This document shows, piece after piece, positions 1-13,338 of a DNA stretch of 64,000 bases. Each line of letters starts with the position of its first letter. Within the stretch, counting starts at the first letter, position 1. The stretch comes from Nectonema munidae (lineage: Eukaryota; Nematomorpha; Nectonematoida; Nectonematidae), in NCBI GenBank assembly GCA_030549495.1, contig JAUIRK010000376.1:434001-498000 (forward strand). Reading direction: 5' to 3'. Below the pieces are notes generated by a model. That model saw only the letters and a list, made by a program, of their open reading frames with translations, ran no database searches and had not been told where the DNA came from. The position numbers were made by a program, and so were the translations under genes.

Positions 1-3000
1 ATCAGCCCTCCTTTATTTAGAGCCTAGAAATGATGCTGTGTACACTACATATGGGTGAATTGCGAAACTTTTTGACATCTGTATCAAATTTTATACCTCC
101 AATAAAACATCTTTTGAAAATGAATTTTCTTGCCTTTATGTCAGTGTGTACATGAAACCAAAAATTGCTTTAAATAGACTAGTTAAGATAAGGATTAACA
201 ATTTATTTCATATTTTAAAAGAACAGAACAGAATAACGCATTTAATCTAAATTTCAAAACTTTATCAGTCAGCTCCCCAATTTCCATCTGAATCAACGAA
301 ACGCAGCGTCCTAGAGTTTTCTCCGACAAAAGAGGATACGCGTTTACTTACTTTCTACGGTACCATGATATCATTGTGTTAACTTGTTAAAATATAAACC
401 ACCATTTTAAAAGGAATTTAAATCAATCTTTTGGGTGATAATTTGAATGTATTCAAAAATTGATTTCTGCTTCGACATGTGATAGTCATGGTGGGTATTA
501 TTACTATTAAATTTTGATAAATGTATATTTTAAATAAATATTTTTCCCTGAAAAATCCTTACATACGTACAAGTGGACATAACGTTTGAAGGTAAGTGAC
601 TTATAGTCCAAAGAATAGGCTCTATTTAGAGCAGAAACGGTGAAGTAAAAAGTTGAGAGTAATAGAAAAAGATAGTGAACTTTTATGTAGAAATCAATAA
701 ACACGCTCTAGTCTACATCATGAGAAAATTTCAAGAACTTACATGCAAAAAGTGGAGGAAACAATTAGAAAGGTATTGATTTCATCGTGAACGCTGCTAA
801 TCTAATTGGAAAGCAGTGGGAGGGGAAGCTTTGAAATCACATATGTTAGCGTGTTTTTTATTACATAAAAAGGTTTATATAATGCATTGATCACTTAAAA
901 AAGTTGTATTGTTATTATTCTTGAGATACATGATGATGATTATACATGGATAAATAGAATACTAATAACTCGTTAAATATTTTAAAGAAGTGTTTTCTTG
1001 CTCTAGCATATAAAATATATATTCTGCCTTGTGTTTTCAGAGTTCATAATAAATGTTTTTTAGCGATATACAAAGTATACAATAATTTATTGATTACATC
1101 GTGAATTTTTATTTGCGATGATTGAAAGGTGGAGAGATGAGAGTTTTATATATAGTGAATAGATTAGTTCGCTAGAAACGCCTGGATAGAGATTAATTAA
1201 ATACCAAGAAATAGTATAGCAGAACCTCAAATCGAAGACCTCCTAATTAAGTTGAATAGAAATGGTACGAAATTCTACGAAAAAAGAGGAAGCAATTTTG
1301 TTGTAAGTTGGAAAACCAACCATCATTTCTATGAAATATTTCCTATCAGATTAACAATCTTTTCTTTGTTTTTTATTGAATACTTTTTTGTTTTTTTGGC
1401 AAGATTGCATTTACCAAAAATAGAAAAATAACCTCATTCATTTTAATAAGTGGAAAAAACATTTAAGCTTGATGGAAAAAATGCACCATTTTAAAATTTG
1501 CTTAACAAGGAACATTGATGAAATTTTGATTAATTTTTGTAACTTTGAACATTAAGAAAATACTTTTGTTTTCTATCATGATTCAGAAAACGTCTTAGAA
1601 TAAAAAAAACTTTTAAAGATGCATAATTTTGCAATTTATATTCAATTGTGTTGGGAAAATGAGAAGAGTTTTATTTTTTATGGAGTAGTAAATCTGATCT
1701 TCATGCTTTAGAAATTTAACTATATACCTCAAGTGTTCAATATAAATCGCTTACTTTTTAAACTCGCATACCTTACTGAGGAAAATCATTAAAAAAATGT
1801 GTGCATGGTAAACTTGTTTTCCTCACATCTAATAACAAGAAATAGACTTGACATGACTGTCAAACAAAGTAATAATTCACAGAAGTACTTATCAGTGAAA
1901 ATTGATCTTTAACGATCTCAAAAACTCAATTAACTTTTTTCTACTTCAAAGTGGGATCAATCATTCGATTAAAAATACTGACACAAATGATGCAAAGTTT
2001 TTGTTAGAAATCTTGGAAAATGAATTATATCGTTTTCTAAGGATAGAATAATTAACTTTATTGATCAGCGTTAATTATACTAAATCTTTTTTAAAACGAT
2101 ATATTAATTTGATGTAAATGAAGAATGCATCCAATGCAACACTACTTCTGCCACCCCGAAGACAATGAAAACACTTCTGAAAATTAACACAATAGATACT
2201 CCATTGTTGACTTGCTAATATAGTGGTAGTATATATATTTGAGATATTATATACTTCCATATAAAAAATAGCGAGAAAATATGATGAATAAATAATATAA
2301 CCTTATTTTATTTCTTCTTAGATAACGTGGAAAAGCGTTTTCGTCAACCCGATATAAATGGTCTTATACTATAAATTACGTGTTTTCTAATATTTTCTTT
2401 ATTTTTGCATGTGTCAAATGCAACGGAACAAACATGTCTTGTTACGTAAGTGACATAATTAGTACAAACTTATGGGACAAAAATACGACAAACAGATGAC
2501 GTTGATAATCTTTCAAGGCTTGACCATGTAATATAATAATAATTTATCTAAAAATTTAAAATAATACATTTAACTACTACTTTCCCCACTCATCTTTAAA
2601 AAGTGAGGACAGATCTCTGAAAATCTTTTTCATAGACCAGCAAAAAAATTTTGCCTAATAGTTTTACGTCATAACGCTGGAAACTTTATATTTACCACAC
2701 ACACAATTTTAACGTTTTTTTCTTATATCTGGTAGTTATATTAATAAGAGTTTTGCAGTTTTCTAGATAAAAATATTTGGTTAAAAAGCTCCTTGAAGTA
2801 TTTGTATAAAAATCCTTTTTTCTAAGAATAATATACTAAAGTTATGAAAATTGGATCAATTCTAAGACAAATTCAACTAATTTTTAATACTATTTGGTAA
2901 AAATCTTTCATATCCATTTTGGTTGACTTTCGATTACAATCCTCTTAATACAGTTGATTTAGAATTAGAAGTTAGCACAACCTACTATAACTTACAATGG

Positions 3001-3400
3001 AGAAAAAAAGAAAGTAATTTTGCTAATCGAGATATAAACGAGAGAAAAAGAACAATAGCAAAAATGGGAGATATCTTATGTATGACTGGTTAACATTTTA
3101 CGGCTTGAAAAATAAAACCGATATAAAAATTTATAATATTTTTACATATAACTATTCCTAATTTTCCCATATGAGTTATCATTAGGGTCTTGATAGGCCA
3201 AACTTAAACCCTAACTCTAATATCTCAGCTATTTATTTGAGAGTTTTTTTTTTAAATCACAAAATTGATTTCCAAAAATTTATAATTATTTATAGTCACA
3301 AAAAACCAAAATAAAAAGAACAAAAAGAAATTTCTGGTTTTTCTATTCCAAAATCCTAACGTTCCCATATGAGAAGAAAAATGTTTGAAGAATTTCTCAA
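1..3400. other. AT-rich non-coding stretch
   Basis: I see no convincing exon, RNA gene or recognisable transposon here on either strand. Open frames are short, dominated by F, I, K, L, N and Y, and show no family motif or splice-bounded coding signal. The stretch may be intergenic or the intron of a gene outside the window. Confidence 0.5.
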
Positions 3401-3409
3401 ACAAAGTTT

Positions 3410-4135
3410 TGTGTATTTTTTTTAAAAGAATAAATATTTTTTGATATTTTAAAGCATAATATTCGATTCTTTGATTACCCGATTTTATATTGATTATTAT
3501 TTTACAAATATATTATTTAATATCGTGCAAATTGCAAAAATATAGGTAATAACACTAATAACTTTTGTAAGATAGTATGAGGTATATCAAATCTTACATC
3601 TAACAAAATATGAATAGAAAGTTTCATATTTTTTGAGTTTTTAGAGAATATTTTTTGATTACAAAATTTTATTTTGATTATTTGACAGATATATTATTTA
3701 ATATCGTGAAAAAATTGCAAAAATATAGGTAATAACTTATGTAACATCGTCTCTCCGAATGAGGTATATCAAATCTTACATCTAGCAAAATATGAACTGA
3801 CAGGTTGGAGATGAACCATCGTAGTATACAGGTATATAGGTAATAACTTATGTAACATCGTCTCCCCGAATGAGGTATATCAAATCTTACATCTAGCAAA
3901 ATATGAACTGACAGGTTGGAGATGAACCATCGTAGTATACAGGTATATAGGTAATAACTTATGTAACATCGTCTCCCCGAATGAGGTATATCAAATCTTA
4001 CATCTAGCAAAATATGAACAGAAAGTTGAACATCGTCTCCCTAGTCATTTGTACATGGAATAGAAACCATCATAGTATACAGGTTGGAGATGACACTCAA
4101 GTTGTCTACCCGCGTTCAACCGTACAGGTTATGAG
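3410..4135 (+). repeat. Dispersed repeat with 111-bp tandem units (copy 1)
   Basis: A leader with words such as TTTGATTATTTGACAGATA and AATATCGTG leads into tandem units. The motif GAGGTATATCAAATCTTACA recurs at 3,761, 3,872 and 3,983, a period of 111 bp. Because 111 is 37 codons, the minus strand stays open for 110 codons as a 37-residue repeat; that frame is an artefact, not a gene. The same leader and unit pieces recur near 31.7-32.6 kb and 61.2-61.6 kb, so this is a dispersed family with satellite-like expansion. No transposase is seen and the mobilising system is unknown. Confidence 0.8.
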
Positions 4136-4236
4136 AATATATATTATTTTATACACTATTACTTTAAAATTAATTTTTTTATAATATTGCTTATCATCAG
4201 AAATGCAAAAAATGATTTCATATGTTTATTAAATTT

Positions 4237-4307
4237 GTCTGGGTGTCGAGGAGAAAGGAAATAAACTATGAAGGGGTCGATGGGTTAAAAAGTTGCGGAC
4301 CCTTGAT
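4237..4307 (-). mobile_element. hAT MITE end fragment, same family as the 12.0-12.3 kb MITE
   Basis: The segment CTATGAAGGGGTCGATGGGT followed by TAAAAAGTTGCGGACCCTTG is the reverse complement, with a few changes, of the first 40 bases of the MITE starting at 12,015. Only one end is present, so this is a fragment in the opposite orientation. Confidence 0.55.
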
Positions 4308-4309
4308 TT

Positions 4310-7140
4310 AAAGTAACAAAATAAAAGAGTTTAAATATTAGATAGAATGAATTCTTTGACTAAGACAAATGATGGCAAACAATGAAGCGAATGTAAAACA
4401 AAAAATAATTTTACACAGTTTATCTGAAAATAAGTAAAATGAAGAAGGACTTTTAAAATTATACTAGATTCATATTGACACATGAGAAGGCATAAATCAT
4501 GATATACTCACCAACATACGCAAACTGAAGAACATTTTTCGAAGACTACTGAAAGAATATAAAGACATGCTTATTGCTCGATGTAACTCCTCCATCACCA
4601 CACACATTTTTGTACATTTTATTGCCAATATTATACGAATAAGCAATGAGTCGTATGTCTTTGAGTAGTAACACATTTTCTTAGCTTTAAAGTATTACTT
4701 TCTTATAACATAAAGGGAGTGTACTTATCTGCTCTAAATAAAGAAATTTGTGAAAATCGAAAACTTCATTTAAGAGTAAAACACTAGTAAATTACAATCA
4801 GATAATTTGTAATCTTGTTACTTATACTAAAACAAAAAATTAGGCATTAGTTAAGGTTACGCCAAAAATTATGGTTAGAGATATCCAAATAGGGGTCAAT
4901 GAGGGCTCCATTTTAACTGCTACGTTGGGTATAGTATTCGTAACAGTTACACACATCAGAAACAACCTATTTTTTTTTTGAAAAAGCTAAATAAGATTGA
5001 TTGTTTAGGTGCAATAGGATATATTTACTTTTAAAAATATGTAGGTTTACTGTAATTTATATGTTTTATTTTAAAGTTCCTTCTTTTCCCCGAAAAGTTG
5101 ATATGTGTTGGGGATGAGATGAGAGGTTTGGCAGTGATCATTAAAGCAACTGACTACCTTCTAAAACAAGTTATCTTACCCGTCTATCACATGATGAAGT
5201 CAAGGAAAAAATGAGCATGATGATAAAGGAAGAAGAATAAAAGCTTTAGAACACTTTCTGTGTCTTTCTTACTACTACTACTACCATTCACTTTTTACTT
5301 GTAGTAAGGCGAAATGGAGATGGCCGCCATTAAATGAGGATATTGCTTCACTATGTCAACAGAATTTGAAAAGATAGTGAAGAAAAAGGCTTTAAAGGGA
5401 AGCGACAACTCATCAACACAGCCATTATTCTAATCATCCAACCCATCATCACCAACTCCAAGGAAATGATGAATTTAAGCTTTTGAGTTGGAGCGAAGTC
5501 CATTCATTGCAAAAGCGATCATAGGTGAGACTACTCACTGAGCTATAAAAGTTGGAGTGTGGATGCTGATGATGCGAGCTCAGTGTGTGTATATATAATG
5601 TGTATGGAGTAGTAAATGTATCCTTTCATGCAAAGTTGTTTTTAGAATGTATTGGCAATGAAAGAAAGAACAAAAACCTTTTTTTCAATAACTCTAAGAC
5701 ACAATAATGTGTGTCGTATTGATGAAAGTGCACACTTTTATAGCTTATTATTACTGAAGCATCACAAATGTAACAGTAATTGAGATGTATGACATGTGTG
5801 AACCAGGGATTCACTCTCGTTAATCAAACAAATGAAGAGCTTTCAACACTGACGTAATTATAGTCAGGCAAGTCATTGAGAAAAAATGCATACAAAGCAA
5901 AACGTTTATGAGAGATGAGGCTATGAAATTAAGACCTTCAAAAACTAAAATATTTTTTAAATTTCTAGAAACTACCATATTGCTTTATTCTTGAAGAAAG
6001 GGGTGGAGGATAACAAAAAATGTTATGATATTCAACAATAGATCGAATTCAGCTTTCAAAAATTATGTTTCGAAAGAATATCTAAAATTCGAAGTGAAGG
6101 AAAAATTTATTGAGCAGTTAAATTAGTCGGCTGGCAAGCCAACGGGGAGACAAAAAAGAATTAGGAGAATAGATTTTTCTTCGATAAAATTTTATACTTT
6201 GCTTTACTACTACTTACTAGTAATTAATAGTAATAGGATTTTCACTGTAAATTTTGCTCGCTTTAAAAAGTATTTTTACCCTAATTTTTTTCTCTTAATA
6301 AGAATGTGATTGATTATATTTATAATTCTATGTTTAAAAATGGCTAAAAAAAATTTTTAAGTAAAAAAATTTGCAGAAAATAGATACAAAAATCAATTTG
6401 TTGAAATTATTATATTTACACATATTGACAAATTATTATTAATTATTATATTCAGTCAAATAATTTGTTGAGATTTTATCCTAATTTAATACCTTTTGAG
6501 AAGTCATTTCAATATGAAATTTAAGAAATTGTATTTTGAGCAATGGTAATTCAATCAATTTTCCAGGCATGTTATATAGATATATATTGGCATAAACTTC
6601 GCTCAAATCGAATATTAATTGAACTAGGTATTCCACGCCGGGTACCTTGACCCCAATATCACGAGGTAGATCTGAGAAAATGTCACAGCCAATTTTGGTC
6701 GTAAATGGTTAGAATCAATAGTAAAAATGCTCCATAAGTTTGGCGATATGGTAGATATTTTGGATATTAACGGCAGCCAATGTGAAAGTAATTAAAGTTA
6801 TAAGTCAATAAAAGTTAAATTTTTTTTCAATAGAGATAAACTTTTTTAAAGTTTATTTTTGAAAGTAATCCAGATTTTGTAAAAATTTTAAAAGTTAACA
6901 AGCAAAGACCACGATATTAACAGATTTGTAAGGACTTTTTATATATTTAAGCGTTCACAAACTAACTATTTGTCTGAATTTGACAACTCTCAGATATTGT
7001 GCTAAGAAAAGGGAACGATGAAAAGCATATGAAGAAGCAACAATGGGTAAAAGAAACATAGTGCTCCAACTATAAGAAGTAAATGGCTTTTCTGTTACTT
7101 GGATTCAAAGAAGAGGCTAAAGATAGAATAAAATGGAGGC
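4310..7140. other. Non-coding stretch, slightly GC-richer at 5.1-5.8 kb
   Basis: No exon can be supported. The part from about 5,100 to 5,800 is less AT-rich than its surroundings and holds a TATAAAAG word at 5,544 and a TCAGTG word at 5,580, but no coding exon follows. A segment near 6,620-6,780 is also moderately GC-richer without an open frame of note. Confidence 0.4.
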
Positions 7141-7179
7141 AATGGTTCAAAGCGACCCACCGCCTACTCGCGAATAACG

Positions 7180-7846
<667 letters not shown>

Positions 7847-8216
7847 TTAAAAGAAAACCAGAACCAGACCAACAAAATCAAATTGATGCAAAAATTATGT
7901 TTAAAGTGAAAATAACTTTATATTGCTAACCCTAATAGTTTCACTAGTGTATTTAGCGACATGAAAAGACTGTTTGACTAGACACTCAAAGCCTAATAAG
8001 CGTTTGCTTAAAATTAAATCATTACGATGATTAACCCTATTCAAAATAATAAAGTAAAACATGGTTGTAAATAATAATGTTTTATCTGCATTTTCACAAA
8101 GAATTTCCAGATCCTATCGTTACAAATTTAATTCTGAACCCCTTTTGAATAATTGTCGTCAAACTTACTTCAAATAACAAAGAGTTTATTAATGACTTCT
8201 TTTTTTCCTAACCACT

Positions 8217-8350
8217 TTAACCCTTTCGTGACCAAAAAAATCAGACAATATTTATTAAAAAGCAGAAGATTCATATGCAAAACTATTTGGAAATGCAGAC
8301 GAAGGTAAAATTGTTTATGTATCATATATGATACACTGGTCACGAAAGAG
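8217..8350. mobile_element. piggyBac-type MITE at a TTAA site (copy A)
   Basis: The left end reads TTAACCCTTTCGTGACC and the right end GGTCACGAAAGAG, so 13 bases form near-perfect inverted repeats next to a TTAA target. The interior matches a 137-bp element at 39,751-39,887 (shared words AATCAGAC, AGCAGAAGATT, GCAGAC). The right-hand TTAA has decayed to ATGC. There is no coding capacity; the TTAA target and CCC-type ends point to mobilisation by a piggyBac transposase. Confidence 0.7.
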
Positions 8351-8359
8351 ATGCAAATC

Positions 8360-10190
8360 TTACAGACTCCGTATACGTTTCTTAGGTTCGTTCATTTGTT
8401 TCACTTCTTGCCATATATTCTATTCGTATCCTTCCTCAATGGCTGTATATGTAAAGAATACATCTGAATTAAATGAATTTAGATTGAAGTTCCTTTTCGC
8501 ACTCTACCTCTTTCTTCTCCATGAGTGATAGAATTACGTCTAATGTTTAAAATTTCATCATATCTAATCACTTTTGCGCTTCAAGCCTGCCATTTTTAGG
8601 AGCGGAATATTTAGGTGGCATAAAAATGAAAAAAGTACATGCGCAAAACTCGAACGTTTTAAAATAAAATTTCCTGTTTTAAAAGCATTTTATACATACC
8701 TGAGTTTGTTATAAGTTTTTTTACTTTAAGATATTTGGACGAATTGATAAATGAGCAAACTTCAAAAAAGTTTTAAATTAATAGATTCATGCGAAATATC
8801 GAAAGGGAGAAGCAGTATAAATTTAATACGTTACCTGGACATGGATGACGTGAAATTTGAACATGGAATCTTGCAATTGTCTCTTTTTGTTGAATCCATA
8901 ATTGACTTATTTTCTAAAAAAAGATTCATTAAAGTTTGCATAAAACTACTTTTTATTCAAATACAAACAACACAGAAAAATCGACTCTTACTACCATTTT
9001 GATAGTGAATATCTCATTGTTACAAAGAAAGCTATCTTTAGCACAATTTATTATTAATATAATTAAGTAGTATAATCCTTAATAAGTTACAATTTTGAAA
9101 AGTTGCCAAACATAACGTTGATACTTCTATTATTTTGAAATGCAATCTATAATGAAAGGTATTCTGTAGATAAGTAAGATGCGATTCTTTTATAATTTTG
9201 CATTTTGTTTTTAATCTCATCCAGGATGATGATGATGATATAATCAATAAAAGTGACATTAAATTCTTTATTTCAAATCCTGTCTAAATTAATTCCAATT
9301 TGATTAATTTACATTAAATCATAAATGTGTGAAAGAATAAGCTATGCGCGCATGCATTTTTGCTCTAAGCTGCTTTGCAACCCAGCATAGACAAATGCAT
9401 ATATTATATAAAAAAAACACTTACAATTATTTTAAAAGAAAAACCCAAAAAAAGATATTCTCCATTATCTCATCTTTTTCGTTAAACTACTTTATTTTTA
9501 TTTATAAATGTATAATGAAAATTTTTTCCAATAAATCCGAAATGGTGCTGAAGAAATCCTCTATGAAAAGTAATAATTCTTAGAAATAATCCCATTCTGG
9601 AAAAAACAGTTTAGTATTTATATATAATATATAAATTTAAAAGATATGTTTTAAATGAAAATGTTATTCAGTAAGATGTAAGGCAGTTAGTTTGTTAACC
9701 AGCTAGTTTATTAGATATGTAGTAAGTTTTTTAAAGCTGAAAGTCAAAACTAAAAATTACCTTCAAGGTTTCTCCCCCAAATAAAAATAAGAAGGCAACT
9801 TTTTCTTAGGATATTCTTTTCTTAGTTGGTCATTTCTAAACGGTTTTTTCACGGACTTCTATTTTCAGAGAGAACATAGATCTTAGAACATGAAGTTGTT
9901 GTATCCTATTTGTGGCCCTTCTGGATTCTGGATGTGAATATAAACTCTCTTTGTTCACCTAAGTTCCACTTTAAATCTCATCATCCCTACAATTTAATCT
10001 TGTTCCAATTCGTAGTTTTTTTTCTCTTTCAAACAACTGAGATAATTTTTATCCTGAATTTCTTTTTCTCTAGAATTCAAAAGTTTTTTATTTTGCTGTG
10101 CTAACGATTCTAGAAAAGCCCATCATTTTGTCTCTGCAAGGGTTTGTATCGTTCAGATACGATAGCATCTACAAATTTAAAATAATTAAA
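8360..10190. other. AT-rich non-coding stretch
   Basis: The open frames at 8,328, 8,751 and 9,344 (66-83 codons) carry no family motif and have the composition of random AT-rich DNA. A short (ATG)n run lies at 9,224-9,238. I see nothing else. Confidence 0.4.
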
Positions 10191-10200
10191 TTTTATATTT

Positions 10201-10395
10201 TTATTTTTCCATAATAGTACCCAATCTTAATGATTCCTTTAAGTTTGCGTATTTACTAGTGATTGGCGATAAATCGGAATCTGAATGGGGAAACATGAGA
10301 ATTAAGCTTTTTTCAAATATCGGCAACTGAAACGTATATGGAAAATGTTCTAATTCCTCAAAATGGATAAGGGTTCCAAAAGATTGAATAAACAT
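10201..10395 (-). pseudogene. hAT transposase fragment (GTF2IRD2/ZBED-like), decayed
   Basis: A 64-codon minus-strand frame contains FPYTFQLPIFEKSLIL followed by PHSDSDL. This resembles the region before the dimerisation domain of ZBED5/GTF2IRD2-like hAT transposases, which reads roughly 'NPFT.....P...QLELIDLQ.DSDL'. The catalytic region and terminal inverted repeats are not visible, so this is an isolated scrap. The match rests on one block. Confidence 0.4.
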
Positions 10396-11060
10396 GACTG
10401 ATGAGCATTTAAAATCTTAAAGGTTTTATTATTTGCTTTAAATTTTGCATAAGGCTAAATTATTAGATAATTTTTTTTTGAAAATGAAGATGAAATTGAA
10501 AGGAATTAGTTTTAAAGCGGGACACTGGAATTTTTGCCCTTCGGCGACAAATAATCATGTGAGAGGCTTGTCTATGCATCTATAAAAATAATTCATGAGC
10601 TATATTCAACAAAGGGAACAGTTTAAAACAAACTTTTTAATTAAACGGGCTTGATATTTTCTCTGTTATCAGGCAACATCAAACTTATCGCTCCCATTAA
10701 ATGTTTTCAAATGAAAATATTAATTTTGAACGAGGAATATAGTAAGATATGAGGACAAACATTTGGAGCACCATTTTATTTTTCGCAACTTTCAAACTTC
10801 ATGTTACATAAAAGGAAGTTTTTTTCAACATTTTTTGAACTGTTTTAAAAAAATGTGAGAAAGAAAACATAACGTATAGGTTATAAAAAAAAGAAAGGTC
10901 AATTTATATAGTGAAATATATTAAAATAGGCATTTATGCTCAAATAAAGTGAATAAATATAAAAATGAACTAAAATTTTATTATAAATGTAATGCTAAGT
11001 TTTTTATAAGCAAAAAAGTTTTGATTCAGCTATTTAGAATGGAATAAATAAGTTGAAACA

Positions 11061-11290
11061 CTAGATATGAATTGCAACTTTGCATTTAGTACACTTTTTC
11101 CTTATAGCTCGTTTACAGAAAACACACATTTTTGGGTTCCTACATTTAAAATTCATTTCCAACACGACCAAAGCAGACTTCCGGTACTTCTCTAACTGTA
11201 AAAATTCTCGGCAGAGAAATAAAAGGCTTTCCCAGACATTCCAAATAATGAGCGTTCACAATTTCTTGGAAAAAAATGATTAGGGACAAA
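11061..11290 (-). pseudogene. piggyBac-like transposase C-terminal cysteine finger, fragment
   Basis: On the minus strand a frame ending at a TAG at 11,061 reads KCRNPKMCVFCKRAI, then RKKCTKCKVAIHI. The C-X2-C pairs resemble the cysteine-rich C-terminal finger of piggyBac transposases that binds the element ends. Upstream, the frame PRIFTVREVPEVCFGRVGNEF-like sequence is less telling. The DDD catalytic core is absent. This could instead be another zinc-finger relic. Confidence 0.4.
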
Positions 11291-12014
11291 CTGAAATCTC
11301 AATATCCTTTTTTTATATAATTTTTTCATAAGTTGGAGAGAGTGAAATGTGCTAGCTAAGATTAGGCAAAATTGACAAAATAATCGTAATTTCCAAAATT
11401 GGAATTGTATACTCCAGCGATCACACGAGTTAAAAGTTATGTTAATTAAAGTCTGAATTAATCAAATTAAAAAAATTGCTAAAATTTTAATAGTTATAAT
11501 TTCTTGATAATCGATTAAATTTCCACTCCATATGAAAATAGTGATTGAAAAAAATATTGTGAAATATGATATCTTTGTAAAGATCAAGACTCATTTGTTG
11601 AAAAAGAAAAAATAAAAAAAAACGTAAATAGGTTACTTTCGAAATTATTTAAAGTAAAAACGTAAAAAATAGCTAAAAAAATCATTTTTAGTTTAAATTT
11701 TAGAAAGAAAAATATTTCGACTAAATGAATCTTTTCCAACTTAAAGTCAAAAAGCTTCACTTAAGTTGGAAAAGACTCATCAAGTCGAGATGTGTTTTTA
11801 GTATAAAAATTTGTCATACTATCACACTGCATTCCTCCTTTATACTTTTCAATCATAGTTGACAGCTCTTGAGCATCTTCTTCTATTATAATAATTTGTT
11901 TTAAATTTAATTTTAATCATCTTTTTGTTCTGTTTGATCAAGTCCTCAACAAACTTTTTGATTTCCATTGTTAAGGCTCTCGGTGTAAAAAGTTTGACAA
12001 ACCATAGGCTAAAC

Positions 12015-12337
12015 CAGGGATCGGAAAAACTTTTTTACCCGTTGACCCCTTCATAGAACATTTGTCTTCACATCGACCCCCACCCCCCACATAGACATGT
12101 TTCATAAAAAGATTAATTAATGTCCAACAATTAAGAGAAAATATACAAACCAAAAATGTTTCATATATCCTATACTATACAATGTGCTGAGCAATGTTTG
12201 AAAAGAAAAAGGAGATTTATTACTACTATAAAGTAAAAAAAAGCATGGCACAATTTGGTAAGTTTGTCTATCTTATCGACCTCTAAAGATCCGTTATCAA
12301 CCGCCAGAGGTCGATATCGACCCCTTTGCCGATCCGT
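12015..12337. mobile_element. hAT MITE with 8-bp target duplication GGCTAAAC
   Basis: The left end reads CAGGGATCGGAAAAACTTTT and the right end closes with TTTGCCGATCCGT, so the two ends are inverted repeats with small changes. GGCTAAAC stands on both sides (12,007-12,014 and 12,338-12,345), an 8-bp duplication as hAT transposases make. The interior is non-coding. A fragment of the same family lies near 4.24 kb. Confidence 0.75.
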
Positions 12338-12349
12338 GGCTAAACAGTG

Positions 12350-13330
12350 TCCCCAAAAAAAGGTAAATTACTCACTGGAAATCATTTTGAAATTTTTCAA
12401 GCGTAATAAGCCCTATATATATCATAGTAATTTTTTCCGATAAGTATCTTAATGGCAATACAGACTATTTTTTGTTTTTAAAGGATGAAGTTGAAATTTT
12501 AAGAAGACAGCCATTTACTCATTATTTTCCTTTGCATTCATTATTATCTATTTTAATAGATCAAAACAGATTAGAGGTAAAATATTATAATTACCTTTTT
12601 AGGGGCTCACTTTAGATATTATGAGAACATGTGTAGTGTACACAAGCACAAAGAAACCTAATTCGCAGAACGAGTAGAACGAATTTCATTCGTAAAAGCA
12701 TTCGATAAGAAATTCATTGAAACAATATTTTAAAACTTAATATGAAGTAAGATAAGTAGTAATTTCATTAAAATATTAGCGAAGCATAAATTTGGGAATC
12801 ACAGGTCTAAAACTTTAGAGCTTACGAAAATATGAAAACTGCATGGTGAATAATTTTTTCAATTAAAAGTTAAAAGCTTTCTCCATGCTGACTTTAACGT
12901 TTTTAATTTTAACTACTTTATGCTGTTGAATATTTTGAATTCCATTTTTAATTGGGAAGTTTTTTCAGAATTGAAAATGGTTCTTCGAAAGTAAAAAGCC
13001 TAACTCCGATAGCACTTAAGATAAGTGTTAAAAATGCGATATTTTCAGTCATTTTTGATCTAGGCGCACATATAAACGAAAAATGCAGTTTAGATTGCGC
13101 TCATTAACCATTTGTCGGTTTCAGAGGTGTTAGCTCGAAAATATTAGCCAAAAATAGAGTTTGGTTGTTGGAGTATAGTAACCTCTTGATCGATCAGCGG
13201 AGTTCTAAAAATGTCCCTATACCAAGTCGCATGTCTCTTCCTTTCGGGGATATTCATCAAAAGCCAATCAAATCTGTGAATCGAGCATCATTCAAAGAAT
13301 ACAATTTTACGCACTTTTTATCTCTTATGT
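12350..13330. other. Non-coding stretch before the hAT/LINE nest
   Basis: No exon or known element is recognisable. The part at 13,000-13,330 is a little GC-richer but its frames are short. Confidence 0.4.
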
Positions 13331-13338
13331 AGTTGTTT

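Noticed and set aside
3678-4010. 110-codon minus-strand frame with a 37-residue repeat
   Set aside because: It is a by-product of the 111-bp tandem unit, which keeps any stop-free frame open; no start context or homology.
5544-5585. TATAAAAG followed by TCAGTG, a possible arthropod core promoter
   Set aside because: The spacing of about 38 bp is long for TATA to initiator and no coding exon follows, so chance is as likely.
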